In this document: piece by piece, positions 29,786 through 39,448 of the stretch
How positions within the stretch are numbered: the first letter of the stretch is position 1
Layout of the letters: the number at the start of each line of letters is the position of its first letter
Source: Apibacter muscae
GTDB taxonomy: Bacteria; Bacteroidota; Bacteroidia; Flavobacteriales; Weeksellaceae
Direction: 5' to 3'
NCBI RefSeq assembly: GCF_007845635.1
Contig: NZ_SELG01000041.1
Location: 248,001-312,000, forward strand
DNA length: 64,000 nt
The notes under the pieces: generated by a model
What the model saw: the letters and a program-made list of their open reading frames with translations, nothing else
What the model was told of the DNA's origin: nothing
Databases searched by the model: none
Position numbers and translations under genes: made by a program

Positions 29786-31087
29786 TTAATTTTTAGTAAT
29801 TATTGCTGCTTGTGTTGGTTGTGTTCCGTTTAATTGATCTCCTATACCGAAAAATTCTACATTTAATCCAATTTTGCCTTCCAGACATTTGTATATAAAA
29901 GATTTAAATTCTTTAGAGTTTAATTCAAATTTATGATCGTCGTGCCTAAATTTTAAATTTTCAAAATAATAGGGATTAAAATCAGAATTTGGAGTTGTAA
30001 TAAATATTTGATTGAAGTTAAATGTTAGTGCTTGCTTAATTAATTTTTCAGCCTCATTTAAAGTATTATGTTCAATGACTTCAGTTAGAAGAATATTTAC
30101 TTTTTCTTGAATTATAACTTAATCTAAGGAAGTATAAAAATGCAAATTTCCTGTTTTAAATCTTTCTGCCATTTTACCTGCCATCGATGAAAATTTCTCA
30201 TCTTTATCTATAGCAATATATGAGGCTGTAAAATTTTTATTCATCATTCTTTTATAATAGATAAATTCGCCACAACCAATATCTACGATAGGTGTATTTA
30301 TATCTAGTTGAGAAGTAATGAAATTTATACGATCTGCATGAGTACTATACCAAGTAAGATTAGCTTTAATATGATATTTATTCAAGTAATTTTCAAAAAT
30401 GGGCTTAAAATTTAAAAATTGCTTTTCAGATTTTACCGCTCTTTTAATAAATAGATAAAATACGAAATATGGAACTTCATCAATATTGGTTAATATGCGT
30501 ACATATTTTTCAGCAAAATCATCAGTGATATAGGTGAATACGCCATAGTTATTGGTTATATGAACAAACAAGGCAATAAGGTTCAGCAAATTTAATGCTT
30601 CAAATACTGATTTCGCTGTAATCTTTAAACTAAATATTTTTCCGCTTTTATGTGATATTTCTACACCTGTAAAATATCTGGACAGTAGAAATTCATCATT
30701 TTTATACCAATTGGAATCAATAAAGAAAGTTGGGATTTCTATAGTGCATTCCTTAACATCTGCTTCCCCTTGCGATATATTTAACCAATGGATGGATTTA
30801 TTTTTATATTCGTTTTTTTCTTTTAGAAGATGAGAAAATAATTCTTTAGAAATATCTAAAATTACGAGTGGACTACAATAACTTTGAAAATCTATTTGAT
30901 TACTGCTTTCTGGCAAATAGCTGTATTTAGAATCCTGAAATATAATTTCGTATTCGTTTGAATTGACTACATTGCCCACAATAATGCCCTTTTTAAGGGG
31001 TTTAAAATATAAACCTAAATCTGTTTGTGGATTTTTATAAAGAATATCTAGCAGATATTCATTTTCACTTTTAATTTTGATAAACAT
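29786..31087 (-). pseudogene. hen1: Hen1 3'-terminal RNA 2'-O-methyltransferase, interrupted by an in-frame stop
   Basis: The frame reads 322 codons from ATG 31087 (MFIKIKSENEYLL; a longer in-frame start exists at 31129), meets TAA at 30119-30121, and continues in the same frame for 110 codons to TAA at 29786-29788. The first part holds the Hen1 N-terminal domain and the SAM motif IVDIGCGEF. The part after the stop holds the metal-binding E-V-I-E-H (E336, E339, H340 counting the stop), FITTPNSDFNP and RHDDHKFE, all typical of Hen1. As read, the product lacks the catalytic centre. The N-terminal domain, which in studied systems activates the Pnkp ligase, is complete. Confidence 0.85.
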
Positions 31088-31257
31088 AACTTTATTATTA
31101 TGATGCAAACCTAGAACAGATTTACGCAATCTTAATACGTAGTTAATTTTTTCTTGAAATTTTTAAGTAGATGGTCTGATTATTTCTTATACTAGTATAT
31201 AAGGTTGAAATTCACGTATTATTTTCACTGAATTGTATTGAACATCATATTAATTGG

Positions 31258-31265
31258 TAAATTTG
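31258..31265 (+). promoter_or_regulatory. -7 promoter element for kdsA
   Basis: TAAATTTG, with a TTG at 31238-31240 (17-base spacing). The ATG begins 15 bases downstream, so the untranslated leader would be short. Confidence 0.5.
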
Positions 31266-31279
31266 TTAAAAATTACTAA

Positions 31280-32098
31280 ATGAAAAATAGTTTATATCAC
31301 ATACCAAAAATTAAAAATACCGATAAAAACAATTTTGTATTAATAGCAGGTCCTTGTATTATTGAAGGAGAGCAAATGGCTCTAGATATTGCGGGTAAAG
31401 TTATTGAAATCACAGATAAACTAGGGATTCCTTACATTTTTAAAGGTTCGTTTAAGAAAGCAAATCGATCACGTGTTGATAGCTTTACCAGCATTGGGGA
31501 AGAAAAATCTTTAGAGATTTTAAAAAAAGTTGGAGAAACCTATAATATTCCTACAACTACAGATATTCACGAAAATGAACATGCTGCTTTAGCTGCAAAG
31601 TATGTAGATGTTTTACAGATACCTGCCTTTTTAATCAGACAAACCGATTTATTAGTTGCAGCAGCTAAAACAGGTAAATATATAACATTAAAAAAAGGTC
31701 AATTTCTTTCTCCCGAAGCTATGCAATTTGCAGCTCAAAAAATCAAAGATTCTGGAAATGAAAATTATGCCATTATAGACAGAGGTTCTTCATTTGGTTA
31801 TCATGATTTAATTGTGGATTACCGTGGTATTCCAACCATGAAACAATATGCACCCGTTATATTAGATGTTACCCACTCATTACAGCAACCCAATCAAACT
31901 TCAGGAGTAACCGGAGGACGTCCGGATATGATTGAAACCATAGCCAAAGCGGGAATTGCTGTAGGTGCTGATGGTATTTTTATTGAAACCCATCCGCAAC
32001 CCTCCAAGGCGCTTTCCGATGGAGCTAATATGCTAAATATTAATTTATTGGAAGATTTATTAGGAAAATTAGTTAAAATTAGAAAAGCTATATTATAA
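31280..32098 (+). CDS. kdsA: 3-deoxy-8-phosphooctulonate (KDO-8-P) synthase
   Basis: A 272-aa class I DAHP-synthase-like enzyme. Markers: FVLIAGPCIIEGEQMA near the start, FKGSFKKANRSR (PEP/arabinose-5-P site), LQIPAFLIRQTDLL, and the C-terminal DGIFIETHPQPSKALSDG. It condenses PEP with arabinose 5-phosphate for the lipopolysaccharide inner core. Length is normal for the family. Confidence 0.96.
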   Translation: MKNSLYHIPKIKNTDKNNFVLIAGPCIIEGEQMALDIAGKVIEITDKLGIPYIFKGSFKKANRSRVDSFTSIGEEKSLEILKKVGETYNIPTTTDIHENEHAALAAKYVDVLQIPAFLIRQTDLLVAAAKTGKYITLKKGQFLSPEAMQFAAQKIKDSGNENYAIIDRGSSFGYHDLIVDYRGIPTMKQYAPVILDVTHSLQQPNQTSGVTGGRPDMIETIAKAGIAVGADGIFIETHPQPSKALSDGANMLNINLLEDLLGKLVKIRKAIL

Positions 32099-32226
32099 GT
32101 TTCGTATTAACCATAAAATTTTAAAGTTATTCATTTATAAATATTTGTATTGTAAATATTCTTAGCTAAGTATAAAAAAAGTTTTACTTGAAACATACTA
32201 AAATGGTAATAAATATTATAATTAAA

Positions 32227-32234
32227 TAACTTTG
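32227..32234 (+). promoter_or_regulatory. -7 promoter element abutting the hemN start
   Basis: TAACTTTG fits TAnnTTTG. The first ATG of hemN is only two bases further on and a second ATG follows directly (32240). If this element is used, the transcript would start at or just after the first ATG, so translation may begin at the second ATG with essentially no leader. Confidence 0.45.
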
Positions 32235-32236
32235 CG

Positions 32237-33601
32237 ATGATGCAAAACAACTTGATTCAAAAATATAACGTTCCAGGCCCCAGATATACAAGCTATCCTA
32301 CTGTTCCTTATTGGGATTTGGATACTTTTACACAAAATAAATGGATAGATTCATTACAAAAATCTTTTATTGAAAGTAATAAAAAAGAAGGTATTAGCTT
32401 ATATATTCATCTACCATTTTGTGAAAGCTTATGTACCTTTTGTGCTTGTAATAAGCGAATTACTAAACAGCACAATGTTGAGCTTCCTTATATTCAGGCT
32501 TTAATAAAAGAATGGAAGTTATATCTTTCCATACTTCCAGAAAAACCTGTAATAAGAGAAATACATTTAGGAGGAGGTACCCCTTCTTTTTTTTCTCCTA
32601 AAAATTTGTACTATTTACTAAATACTATTTTGTCGAGTTCAATTATACACCCCAATAAAGAATTTAGTTTTGAAGGACATCCTAACAACACAAGTCAAGA
32701 ACATTTACAAACTTTGTATGATTTAGGATTTAGACGTGTGAGCTTTGGGGTTCAAGATTATGATACGGAAGTACAAAAAGCTATACATAGATTTCAACCT
32801 TTAGAAAATGTAAAAAAGGTAACCGAATGGGCAAGAAATATTGGATACGAAAGTATTAGTCATGATTTAGTTTTTGGACTTCCATTTCAAAATTTATCTA
32901 AAGTTTTAAATACCATTGAAATAACTAAACAGCTTCATCCGGATAGAATTGCTTTTTATTCCTATGCTCATGTTCCTTGGGTAAAAGGTGTGGGACAAAG
33001 AGGTTTTAAAGACGAAGATTTGCCTAGTGGTGAGGAAAAAAGGGAGCTATATAAGAAAGGTAAAGAAAAATTAGAAGAGATGGGATATTTTGAAATAGGA
33101 ATGGACCACTTTTCTTTAAAGACTGATTCCTTATACCAGTCGATGATGGATAAAAATATTCATAGAAACTTTATGGGATATACTTCATCCTCAACCCAAG
33201 TTATGATTGGTTTAGGAGTTTCGTCAATTTCTGACAGTTGGTATTCTTTTGCCCAAAATGTAAAAACTCTTGAGGAATATTACGATAAAATTAATAATCA
33301 AGAATTACCCGTTTTTAAAGGACATATATTAAATGAGGAAGATTTAAGCATTCGTAAACATATACTAAATTTAATGTGTTTGCTTGAAACTCATTGGGAC
33401 GCGGAGGATTTAATTCATCATCATCCAGATATTTTTGAACGATTGCAGGAATTTGAGCAAGATAAATTGATATCCTTAACTTCAAATTCAATAAAGGTTA
33501 ATGAAAAAGGCAGACCCTACATTCGTAATATATGTATGGCTTTTGATTTGAGGATGATGAGAAAACTTCCTCAAACTCAATTATTTTCAATGACTGTATA
33601 A
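32237..33601 (+). CDS. hemN: Oxygen-independent coproporphyrinogen III dehydrogenase
   Basis: A 454-aa radical SAM enzyme. The 4Fe-4S motif is C62-x3-C66-x2-C69 in HLPFCESLCTFCACNKRI, with the extra C71 typical of HemN. EIHLGGGTPSFF, RVSFGVQD and the C-terminal GRPYIRNICMAFD also fit. It decarboxylates two propionates in anaerobic haem synthesis. The first ATG is at 32237; 32240 is an equally good start given the promoter position. Confidence 0.95.
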   Translation: MMQNNLIQKYNVPGPRYTSYPTVPYWDLDTFTQNKWIDSLQKSFIESNKKEGISLYIHLPFCESLCTFCACNKRITKQHNVELPYIQALIKEWKLYLSILPEKPVIREIHLGGGTPSFFSPKNLYYLLNTILSSSIIHPNKEFSFEGHPNNTSQEHLQTLYDLGFRRVSFGVQDYDTEVQKAIHRFQPLENVKKVTEWARNIGYESISHDLVFGLPFQNLSKVLNTIEITKQLHPDRIAFYSYAHVPWVKGVGQRGFKDEDLPSGEEKRELYKKGKEKLEEMGYFEIGMDHFSLKTDSLYQSMMDKNIHRNFMGYTSSSTQVMIGLGVSSISDSWYSFAQNVKTLEEYYDKINNQELPVFKGHILNEEDLSIRKHILNLMCLLETHWDAEDLIHHHPDIFERLQEFEQDKLISLTSNSIKVNEKGRPYIRNICMAFDLRMMRKLPQTQLFSMTV

Positions 33602-33698
33602 ATAATTTTTTAATATAATTTTTATGTTGAACACTTATTTGATCAAATAAAAAATTAGATTTTTTTTACAATATTTAGAATAAATTGTTTTGAATTAA

Positions 33699-33706
33699 TA
33701 AATTTG
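33699..33706 (+). promoter_or_regulatory. -7 promoter element for the CNNM/CorC-type gene
   Basis: TAAATTTG, 27 bases before the ATG at 33734; no clear -33 element at standard spacing. Confidence 0.4.
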
Positions 33707-33733
33707 CACTAGTTTTATATAATTAAAATTTTT

Positions 33734-35128
33734 ATGGATGATTTACCCCTGAGTATATTGTTTACTGTACTTAATGTAACTGATACTATTTCACTACCTA
33801 AACTATTCTTAACCATATTCTTAGTACTTTTAAATGGTTTTTTTGTTGCAGCAGAATTTGCAATTGTAAAAGTTAGATCTTCTCAGATAGTAGTTGAATC
33901 TAGCCAGAGTCCAAGAAAAGCAAAAGCAGCTAAAACAATTGTCAATAATTTAGATTCCTATTTGGCAGCAACACAACTTGGCATTACGCTAGCCTCATTA
34001 GGATTGGGATGGGTAGGTGAAAGTTCTTTAACTCCAGTCATTTATAAAACCTTTACTTTTATTGGGTTTATAGGTAATGAATACGCAGAAATAGCTCGTA
34101 AAATTTCTTTTCCTATAGCCTTTATTATTATTACTATGTTACACATAGTATTCGGAGAGCTTGCGCCTAAATCATTAGCCATTCAATTTCCAACTAAAAC
34201 AACCTTTGCAGTTGCATGGCCTTTAAAACTTTTTTATGCCGTTTTTAAACCCGTAATTTTTATTATGAATGGTTTAGCTAGTATAATTTTAAAAATTTTT
34301 GGAATCAGACCTATTCACGGTTCAGACATTCATACAGAGGAAGAATTAAAAATGATTATCTCTGAAAGTCAAGAAGGTGGAGCTATCAAAGAAACAGAAA
34401 GGGAATTAATACAAAATGTTTTTGATTTTGATAATCGAAGAGTGGGTTATATAATGATGCCTAAAAAAAATGTTTCTGCCATAAATATAGATTCTCCTAT
34501 TGAAGAAATTATAAAATATACCTTAGCTGAAGGCTATTCAAGATATCCGGTTTATGAGCATTCTATTGAAAATATCAAAGGAATTTTATATACAAAAGAT
34601 TTGTTTAAAGCTTATACTAGCTATCAAAAGAATCTAAAAATTAAAGAAATTTTACGAATACCTTTATTCGTTAGTGAGACAGCATTAATAAAAAATGTAT
34701 TAAAAACTTTTCAGCAAAAACACTCACAATTAGCCATTGTAACCAATGAATTGGGAGAATTCTCCGGTTTAGTAACCCTAGAAGATATATTGGAAGAACT
34801 AGTGGGTGAAATTCAAGATGAGTACGACAATGAAGAACCTATAGTTGTTAATGTTTCTAAAGATATTTATATTGTAAATTCTCACAATAAAATATCGGAT
34901 ATAAATAAATTCATTCCCTACCCTTTTGAAGAAAATGAACACTATGAAACATTAGCTGGATATATTTCGGAAAAATACAATGAAAGGGAACTTAAAGTAA
35001 ATGATATTATTGATTTAGATGAATATAAAGGTAAAATTTTAAAGATGTATAGAAATTCTGTTGAATCCATACAACTTAAAATTATCGAAGATCTAAATAA
35101 TGATTCTAATACTACAGAAGCTGGCTAA
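33734..35128 (+). CDS. CNNM/HlyC-CorC family membrane protein (DUF21 + CBS pair)
   Basis: This 464-aa protein has an N-terminal DUF21 membrane domain (about residues 20-200, including GFFVAAEFAIVKVRSSQ and HIVFGELAPKSLAIQ). Two CBS domains follow (VGYIMMPKKNVSAI ... ; SRYPVYEHSIENIKGILYTKDLF). The C-terminal CorC_HlyC domain contains FSGLVTLEDILEELVGEIQDEYD. The family is implicated in Mg2+/Co2+ efflux or homeostasis; the old name hemolysin is not supported. It resembles the GldE group too, but no gld genes are adjacent. Confidence 0.9.
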   Translation: MDDLPLSILFTVLNVTDTISLPKLFLTIFLVLLNGFFVAAEFAIVKVRSSQIVVESSQSPRKAKAAKTIVNNLDSYLAATQLGITLASLGLGWVGESSLTPVIYKTFTFIGFIGNEYAEIARKISFPIAFIIITMLHIVFGELAPKSLAIQFPTKTTFAVAWPLKLFYAVFKPVIFIMNGLASIILKIFGIRPIHGSDIHTEEELKMIISESQEGGAIKETERELIQNVFDFDNRRVGYIMMPKKNVSAINIDSPIEEIIKYTLAEGYSRYPVYEHSIENIKGILYTKDLFKAYTSYQKNLKIKEILRIPLFVSETALIKNVLKTFQQKHSQLAIVTNELGEFSGLVTLEDILEELVGEIQDEYDNEEPIVVNVSKDIYIVNSHNKISDINKFIPYPFEENEHYETLAGYISEKYNERELKVNDIIDLDEYKGKILKMYRNSVESIQLKIIEDLNNDSNTTEAG

Positions 35129-35189
35129 ATAAAATATTATTAGGTAATGATTTTCTAAATCTTTAAATTAATACAAATTAATTTTATCG

Positions 35190-35197
35190 TAAATTTG
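35190..35197 (+). promoter_or_regulatory. -7 promoter element for bshC
   Basis: TAAATTTG ends six bases before the ATG at 35204. The TTG at 35195 that would extend the reading frame lies inside the element, which favours the ATG start and implies a near-leaderless transcript. Confidence 0.5.
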
Positions 35198-35203
35198 AAA
35201 TTA

Positions 35204-36793
35204 ATGGAAAATCAAATTAATATTTCAGAGATTCCTTCTATTAATAAACTTGTAAAGGATTATTTAAATAAAGAATCATTTGTAAGATCTTTTTATCATC
35301 AAGATTTTAATTATCAAAATTTAATAAATCAGTCCAAAGAAAAAATAAATAATTATCTCCATAGAGAAACTCTAGTTTATGAACTCAGTGAACAGCTGAG
35401 TAAAATACATTTATCTGATAAGCAAAAATTAAATTTAGAGAAACTTTCTTTAAAAAATACGGTAACGATTACTACCGGTCACCAATTAAATTTAATGTCT
35501 GGACCTTTATTTTTTATTTATAAAATATTACACGTAATTAAATTATGTGATTTTATGAATAAAAATCAAAAAGAAATTTATTTTGTTCCGATGTTTTGGA
35601 TGGCTACGGAAGATCATGACTTTGAGGAAATTAATCATTTTTATTTTAATAATAAAAAAATAGAATGGAAGGATCAATTTAAAGATTATGTAGGAGAAAT
35701 ACCAACTACAAGCTTAGAAGATGTTCTACATCCTTTTCATGAAAAATTAAAATATTTTCCAAAGGGAAGACAACTTAGAGAAATTATTGAAAATTCTTAT
35801 TTTACATCAGAAAATCTTGCAGAAGCTACTCAGAAATTTGTGCATAGGTTATTTAAAGATTATGGTTTACTATTTATTGATGGAAATAGTAGAAATTTAA
35901 AAAAGCTTTTTGTTCCATTCATCAAAGATGATATAAAATATCAAAAGTCATTTCATGAAATTTCGAAAACAATTAATTTATTAAAAGATAATTATAAGAT
36001 ACAAGTTAATCCTAGAAATATAAATTTCTTTTATAGAGACAATCAAGAAAGAAAAAGAATTGAACCTGTAGGTAATAAATATAAAATTGTAGATACTAAA
36101 AAAACTTTTAGTTCAGATGAAATTGTAAAAGAGTTAGATTTATTTCCGGAGAAATTCAGTCCCAATGCCTTATTAAGACCTGTTTATCAGGAAGTTATAT
36201 TGCCCAATGTAGCATATATAGGTGGAAATGCGGAAATTGCCTATTGGTTGGAATTAAAAAAATATTTTGATGAACAAAATTTAATCTATCCTATTCTTAT
36301 CCCACGTAATTCAGTTCTATTGTTAAATAGTATTCAGGAGAAAAAAATGCAAAAGCTTGATTGGAAAGGAATTAATATTTTTGAATCAAAAAAGAAAATT
36401 ATAGATTCTTTGGTGAATCAGCTCTCCACTAATAAATTTGATTTAAAAAAATATGAAAATCAACTTAAAAATATTTTTAATGATCTTATTCATGAATCAA
36501 TAAATACAGATTCTACCTGGAGAGATATGATTCTAGCCCAACAAAAAAAACAATTGAATGGTTTAAATAAGATAAATGAACGATTTCATAAAGCTGAGCG
36601 GTTAAAATACAATGAATATATATCAAACTTTGAAAAATTGTATATGGAAATTTTTCCATACAACCAGTGGCAAGAAAGAATTATAAATTTTTCAGAGTAT
36701 TACGCCAATATGGGAACTGATTTTTTTGATCTTATATATTCAAATATTAATGAATTTGAATCTGTAATTTCAATAGTAAATATTGATAAATAA
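35204..36793 (+). CDS. bshC: Bacillithiol biosynthesis cysteine-adding enzyme
   Basis: This protein has 529 aa from the ATG at 35204; a TTG three codons earlier overlaps the promoter. BshC features: TTGHQLNLMSGPLFFIYKI near residue 100, VPMFWMATEDHDFEEI, LRPVYQEVILPNVAYIGGNAEIAYW, and a long C-terminal coiled coil around LNKINERFHKAERLK. It adds cysteine to GlcN-malate as the last step to bacillithiol, the low-molecular-weight thiol of many Bacteroidota and Firmicutes. bshA and bshB are not in the window. Confidence 0.92.
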   Translation: MENQINISEIPSINKLVKDYLNKESFVRSFYHQDFNYQNLINQSKEKINNYLHRETLVYELSEQLSKIHLSDKQKLNLEKLSLKNTVTITTGHQLNLMSGPLFFIYKILHVIKLCDFMNKNQKEIYFVPMFWMATEDHDFEEINHFYFNNKKIEWKDQFKDYVGEIPTTSLEDVLHPFHEKLKYFPKGRQLREIIENSYFTSENLAEATQKFVHRLFKDYGLLFIDGNSRNLKKLFVPFIKDDIKYQKSFHEISKTINLLKDNYKIQVNPRNINFFYRDNQERKRIEPVGNKYKIVDTKKTFSSDEIVKELDLFPEKFSPNALLRPVYQEVILPNVAYIGGNAEIAYWLELKKYFDEQNLIYPILIPRNSVLLLNSIQEKKMQKLDWKGINIFESKKKIIDSLVNQLSTNKFDLKKYENQLKNIFNDLIHESINTDSTWRDMILAQQKKQLNGLNKINERFHKAERLKYNEYISNFEKLYMEIFPYNQWQERIINFSEYYANMGTDFFDLIYSNINEFESVISIVNIDK

Positions 36794-36799
36794 TTTATT

Positions 36800-36807
36800 T
36801 ACATTTG
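36800..36807 (+). promoter_or_regulatory. -7 promoter element for the LysM protein gene
   Basis: TACATTTG, 20 bases before the preferred ATG at 36828. It lies downstream of the longer frame's first codon (36783), supporting the later start. Confidence 0.5.
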
Positions 36808-36827
36808 TACAAATTATATTAACTAAA

Positions 36828-38438
36828 ATGAAAAAATTTTTTATTTTACTATCTATATTATTATTATTTAACGCTTTTATTTTTGGACAAAAAAAACAAC
36901 ACATAGTAGAAGCAAAAGAAACTCTTTATGGTATTAGTAAAAAATACAATATTTCTATTGAAGATTTAAAAAGAGAAAATCCTAAACTTTTGGAGAGAAC
37001 ACCCCAAATAGGTGAAAAGCTCTCCATTCCTGAAAATAATACGTCTAATAAAGTTTCTAATTCAAAGAATGTTGAATTAGAGGAAAATTCTAATAATAAA
37101 ATTTCAGAAATTGGTTCATCTAAGGGAAATAAAACCAACAGTGAAAACATTTCTAAAGATGATATCATAGATAATATTGTTAGACAAAATTTAAATGAGC
37201 CAAATTATATTTATATAACTATAGAACCTAAAGAAACATTATATTCATTAAGTAAGAAATATAATGTGTCTATTGAAACAATTCAAAAACTTAATCCTAC
37301 CATGGACATTCATGGACCTAAAATTGGAGAGGTTTTAAAATTACCTAATAAAAACTCAAAACTTAAAGAAAGAAAAGTTATCAAGTCAGATACAATATTA
37401 AATGAATCGAAAAATACTAGTTTACCCTCAGATTACTATTCTAAAGATGCTATTAATGTTGTTATGATTCTTCCTTTTCAATCTAAATCGAATAAGGAAA
37501 AAGAATTAGCATTGGATTTTTATTCAGGAGCTAAATTAGCCCTTGATTCTTTATCAAACAATGGAAAGAGATTTAACTTAAGTTTAATTGACAATAGTGA
37601 TGGAACTAATTTTGTTGATATGATAAATTCTTACGATTTCTCAACTACAAATTTAATTATAGGGCCTTTATTTAAATCTGATTTAATTAACGTAGCAAAA
37701 ATTAATAAAAATATACCTATAATTTCCCCATTTACATCTAGTGATGAGTTGGATGACTATTCTAATATTGTTATGTATAACACTAAAGAGCAAACATTAA
37801 TTGAAAAATTGGCGGATGAGCTTCTTAAAAAGTATGATGGAGAAAAAACCTACATCTTATACGATGAAAACAATTATCAAAATGCCTTATATTTACAATC
37901 TCTTATTTTAAGTAGAAAAAATAATGCAGAAGTTATATTAACGCAAAATGCACAAGAGATTAAAACTGAGCAAAATTTAGTTACGGATGAAACGGAAGAT
38001 ATTTATGCGGTATTAATTTCTGATAAAGAAAGTCTTACTCAACAGTATTTAGACCAATTATTAGAACTGAACCAAAGCAATGTATTTCCTATTTCATTAA
38101 ATTATTCCTATCTATTTGATTTACCTAAATATTCAAACCAACTACTACAGATGGGGCTTTTATATTCGGATACTAATTACGTAAATGAAAATGGATTTAA
38201 TGAAGAAAAAACACTCAATTCTTACAAAAAGAAATTCTGTGAATCTTTAAATAAATATTCTGTTTCAGGTTTTGATGTAACTTATGATATATTAAACCGT
38301 ATAGATTCTAAAGGTAATCTAGCCGATCATTCCATGAAAATAGAACGAAAGCAATTAAGTAATAAATATTATTTTAATAGAGTTAAAAAGAGTGGAGCTT
38401 GGACAAATCAAGGAGTTAGAATTATAAAATTAATGTAA
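36828..38438 (+). CDS. LysM-domain peptidoglycan-binding protein with receptor-like C-terminal domain
   Basis: The ATG at 36828 gives 536 aa with a signal peptide (MKKFFILLSILLLFNAFIFGQ). Two LysM domains follow (HIVEAKETLYGISKKYNISIEDLKREN and ITIEPKETLYSLSKKYNVSIETIQKLNP as starts), separated by a Ser/Asn-rich linker. The C-terminal 330 residues (VVMILPFQSKSNKEKELALDFYSG ...) look like a type 1 periplasmic-binding fold. It is a periplasmic cell-wall-binding protein common in Flavobacteriia; no catalytic motif is visible. It follows bshC by 34 bases. Confidence 0.85.
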   Translation: MKKFFILLSILLLFNAFIFGQKKQHIVEAKETLYGISKKYNISIEDLKRENPKLLERTPQIGEKLSIPENNTSNKVSNSKNVELEENSNNKISEIGSSKGNKTNSENISKDDIIDNIVRQNLNEPNYIYITIEPKETLYSLSKKYNVSIETIQKLNPTMDIHGPKIGEVLKLPNKNSKLKERKVIKSDTILNESKNTSLPSDYYSKDAINVVMILPFQSKSNKEKELALDFYSGAKLALDSLSNNGKRFNLSLIDNSDGTNFVDMINSYDFSTTNLIIGPLFKSDLINVAKINKNIPIISPFTSSDELDDYSNIVMYNTKEQTLIEKLADELLKKYDGEKTYILYDENNYQNALYLQSLILSRKNNAEVILTQNAQEIKTEQNLVTDETEDIYAVLISDKESLTQQYLDQLLELNQSNVFPISLNYSYLFDLPKYSNQLLQMGLLYSDTNYVNENGFNEEKTLNSYKKKFCESLNKYSVSGFDVTYDILNRIDSKGNLADHSMKIERKQLSNKYYFNRVKKSGAWTNQGVRIIKLM

Positions 38439-38457
38439 TAAAAAATATATAAAATTT

Positions 38458-39339
38458 ATGAATTCATTAGTATTTCCTGGACAGGGATCTCAGTTTCCCG
38501 GGATGGGTAAAGATATCTATGATAGTAGCTCGGACATTAAAAAATTGATGGATTCTGCCAATGAAATATTAGGTTTTGATATTTTAGATATCATGTTTCA
38601 TGGAACAAAGGAACAACTGGTTCAAACGAATGTTACACAGCCAGCGATCTTTATTTATTCTGTAGCTATTTCTAAAACAATCAATAATTCGAATATTAAT
38701 ATGGTTGCTGGACACTCTTTAGGAGAATTTTCAGCATTAGTAAACAATGGTGTACTAACCTTTGAAAATGGTTTAAAACTAGTTTATCAAAGAGCCTTAG
38801 CTATGCAAGAAGCTTGTGAAAAAAATCCTTCTACCATGGCAGCAATATTAGGTCTATCTGACCAAGTTGTAGAAGATATTTGTAAAGAAATTTCTAAGCC
38901 TGATTATATAGTAGTGCCAGCCAATTACAATTGCCCCGGGCAATTAGTAATTTCAGGACATGTGGAAGCCGTTCAAGAGGCTTGTGAAAAATTAAAAGAA
39001 GCTGGAGCTAAAAGAGCTTTAGTGATTCCTGTGGGAGGTGCATTTCATTCCCCCTTAATGAAACCCGCTCAAGACCAATTAGAAAAAGCCATAAATAATA
39101 CCACTTTTTCATCCCCTACTATACCCATATATCAAAATACAACCAATACTTCTGTTACAAAAGTTGAAGAAATTAAAGAAAATTTAATTCAACAGCTTAC
39201 CTCTCCAGTAAATTGGACAAAACTTGTAAATCAAATGATTTTGGATGGTTGTTTAACATTTAAAGAAACTGGACCAGGAAAAGTTTTACAAGGATTAATT
39301 AAAAAAATTAATAACTCAGTAGAAGTTAATAGTTTATAA
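38458..39339 (+). CDS. fabD: Malonyl-CoA:ACP transacylase
   Basis: A 293-aa FabD. The N-terminal LVFPGQGSQFPGMGKDI, nucleophile S87 in GHSLGEFSALV, catalytic His in GGAFHSPLM and oxyanion QP (TQPAIF) are all present. It loads malonate on acyl carrier protein for fatty-acid elongation. It starts 19 bases after the LysM gene and may be co-transcribed. Confidence 0.95.
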   Translation: MNSLVFPGQGSQFPGMGKDIYDSSSDIKKLMDSANEILGFDILDIMFHGTKEQLVQTNVTQPAIFIYSVAISKTINNSNINMVAGHSLGEFSALVNNGVLTFENGLKLVYQRALAMQEACEKNPSTMAAILGLSDQVVEDICKEISKPDYIVVPANYNCPGQLVISGHVEAVQEACEKLKEAGAKRALVIPVGGAFHSPLMKPAQDQLEKAINNTTFSSPTIPIYQNTTNTSVTKVEEIKENLIQQLTSPVNWTKLVNQMILDGCLTFKETGPGKVLQGLIKKINNSVEVNSL

Positions 39340-39378
39340 AATTACAAAATTCTTCAAATTCAAATATTCTATATAAGT

Positions 39379-39425
39379 TTTATAAATAAGTAACAATTTT
39401 AAAAATATTGCTACTTATTTATAAA
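39379..39425 (+). repeat. Inverted repeat after fabD
   Basis: 18-base arms (39379-39396 with 39408-39425) match with one mismatch around an 11-base loop. There is no T tract afterwards. It may be a weak terminator or a processing/stability hairpin between fabD and the ABC operon. Confidence 0.5.
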
Positions 39426-39448
39426 GCAATACTATAGTTATATTTAAA

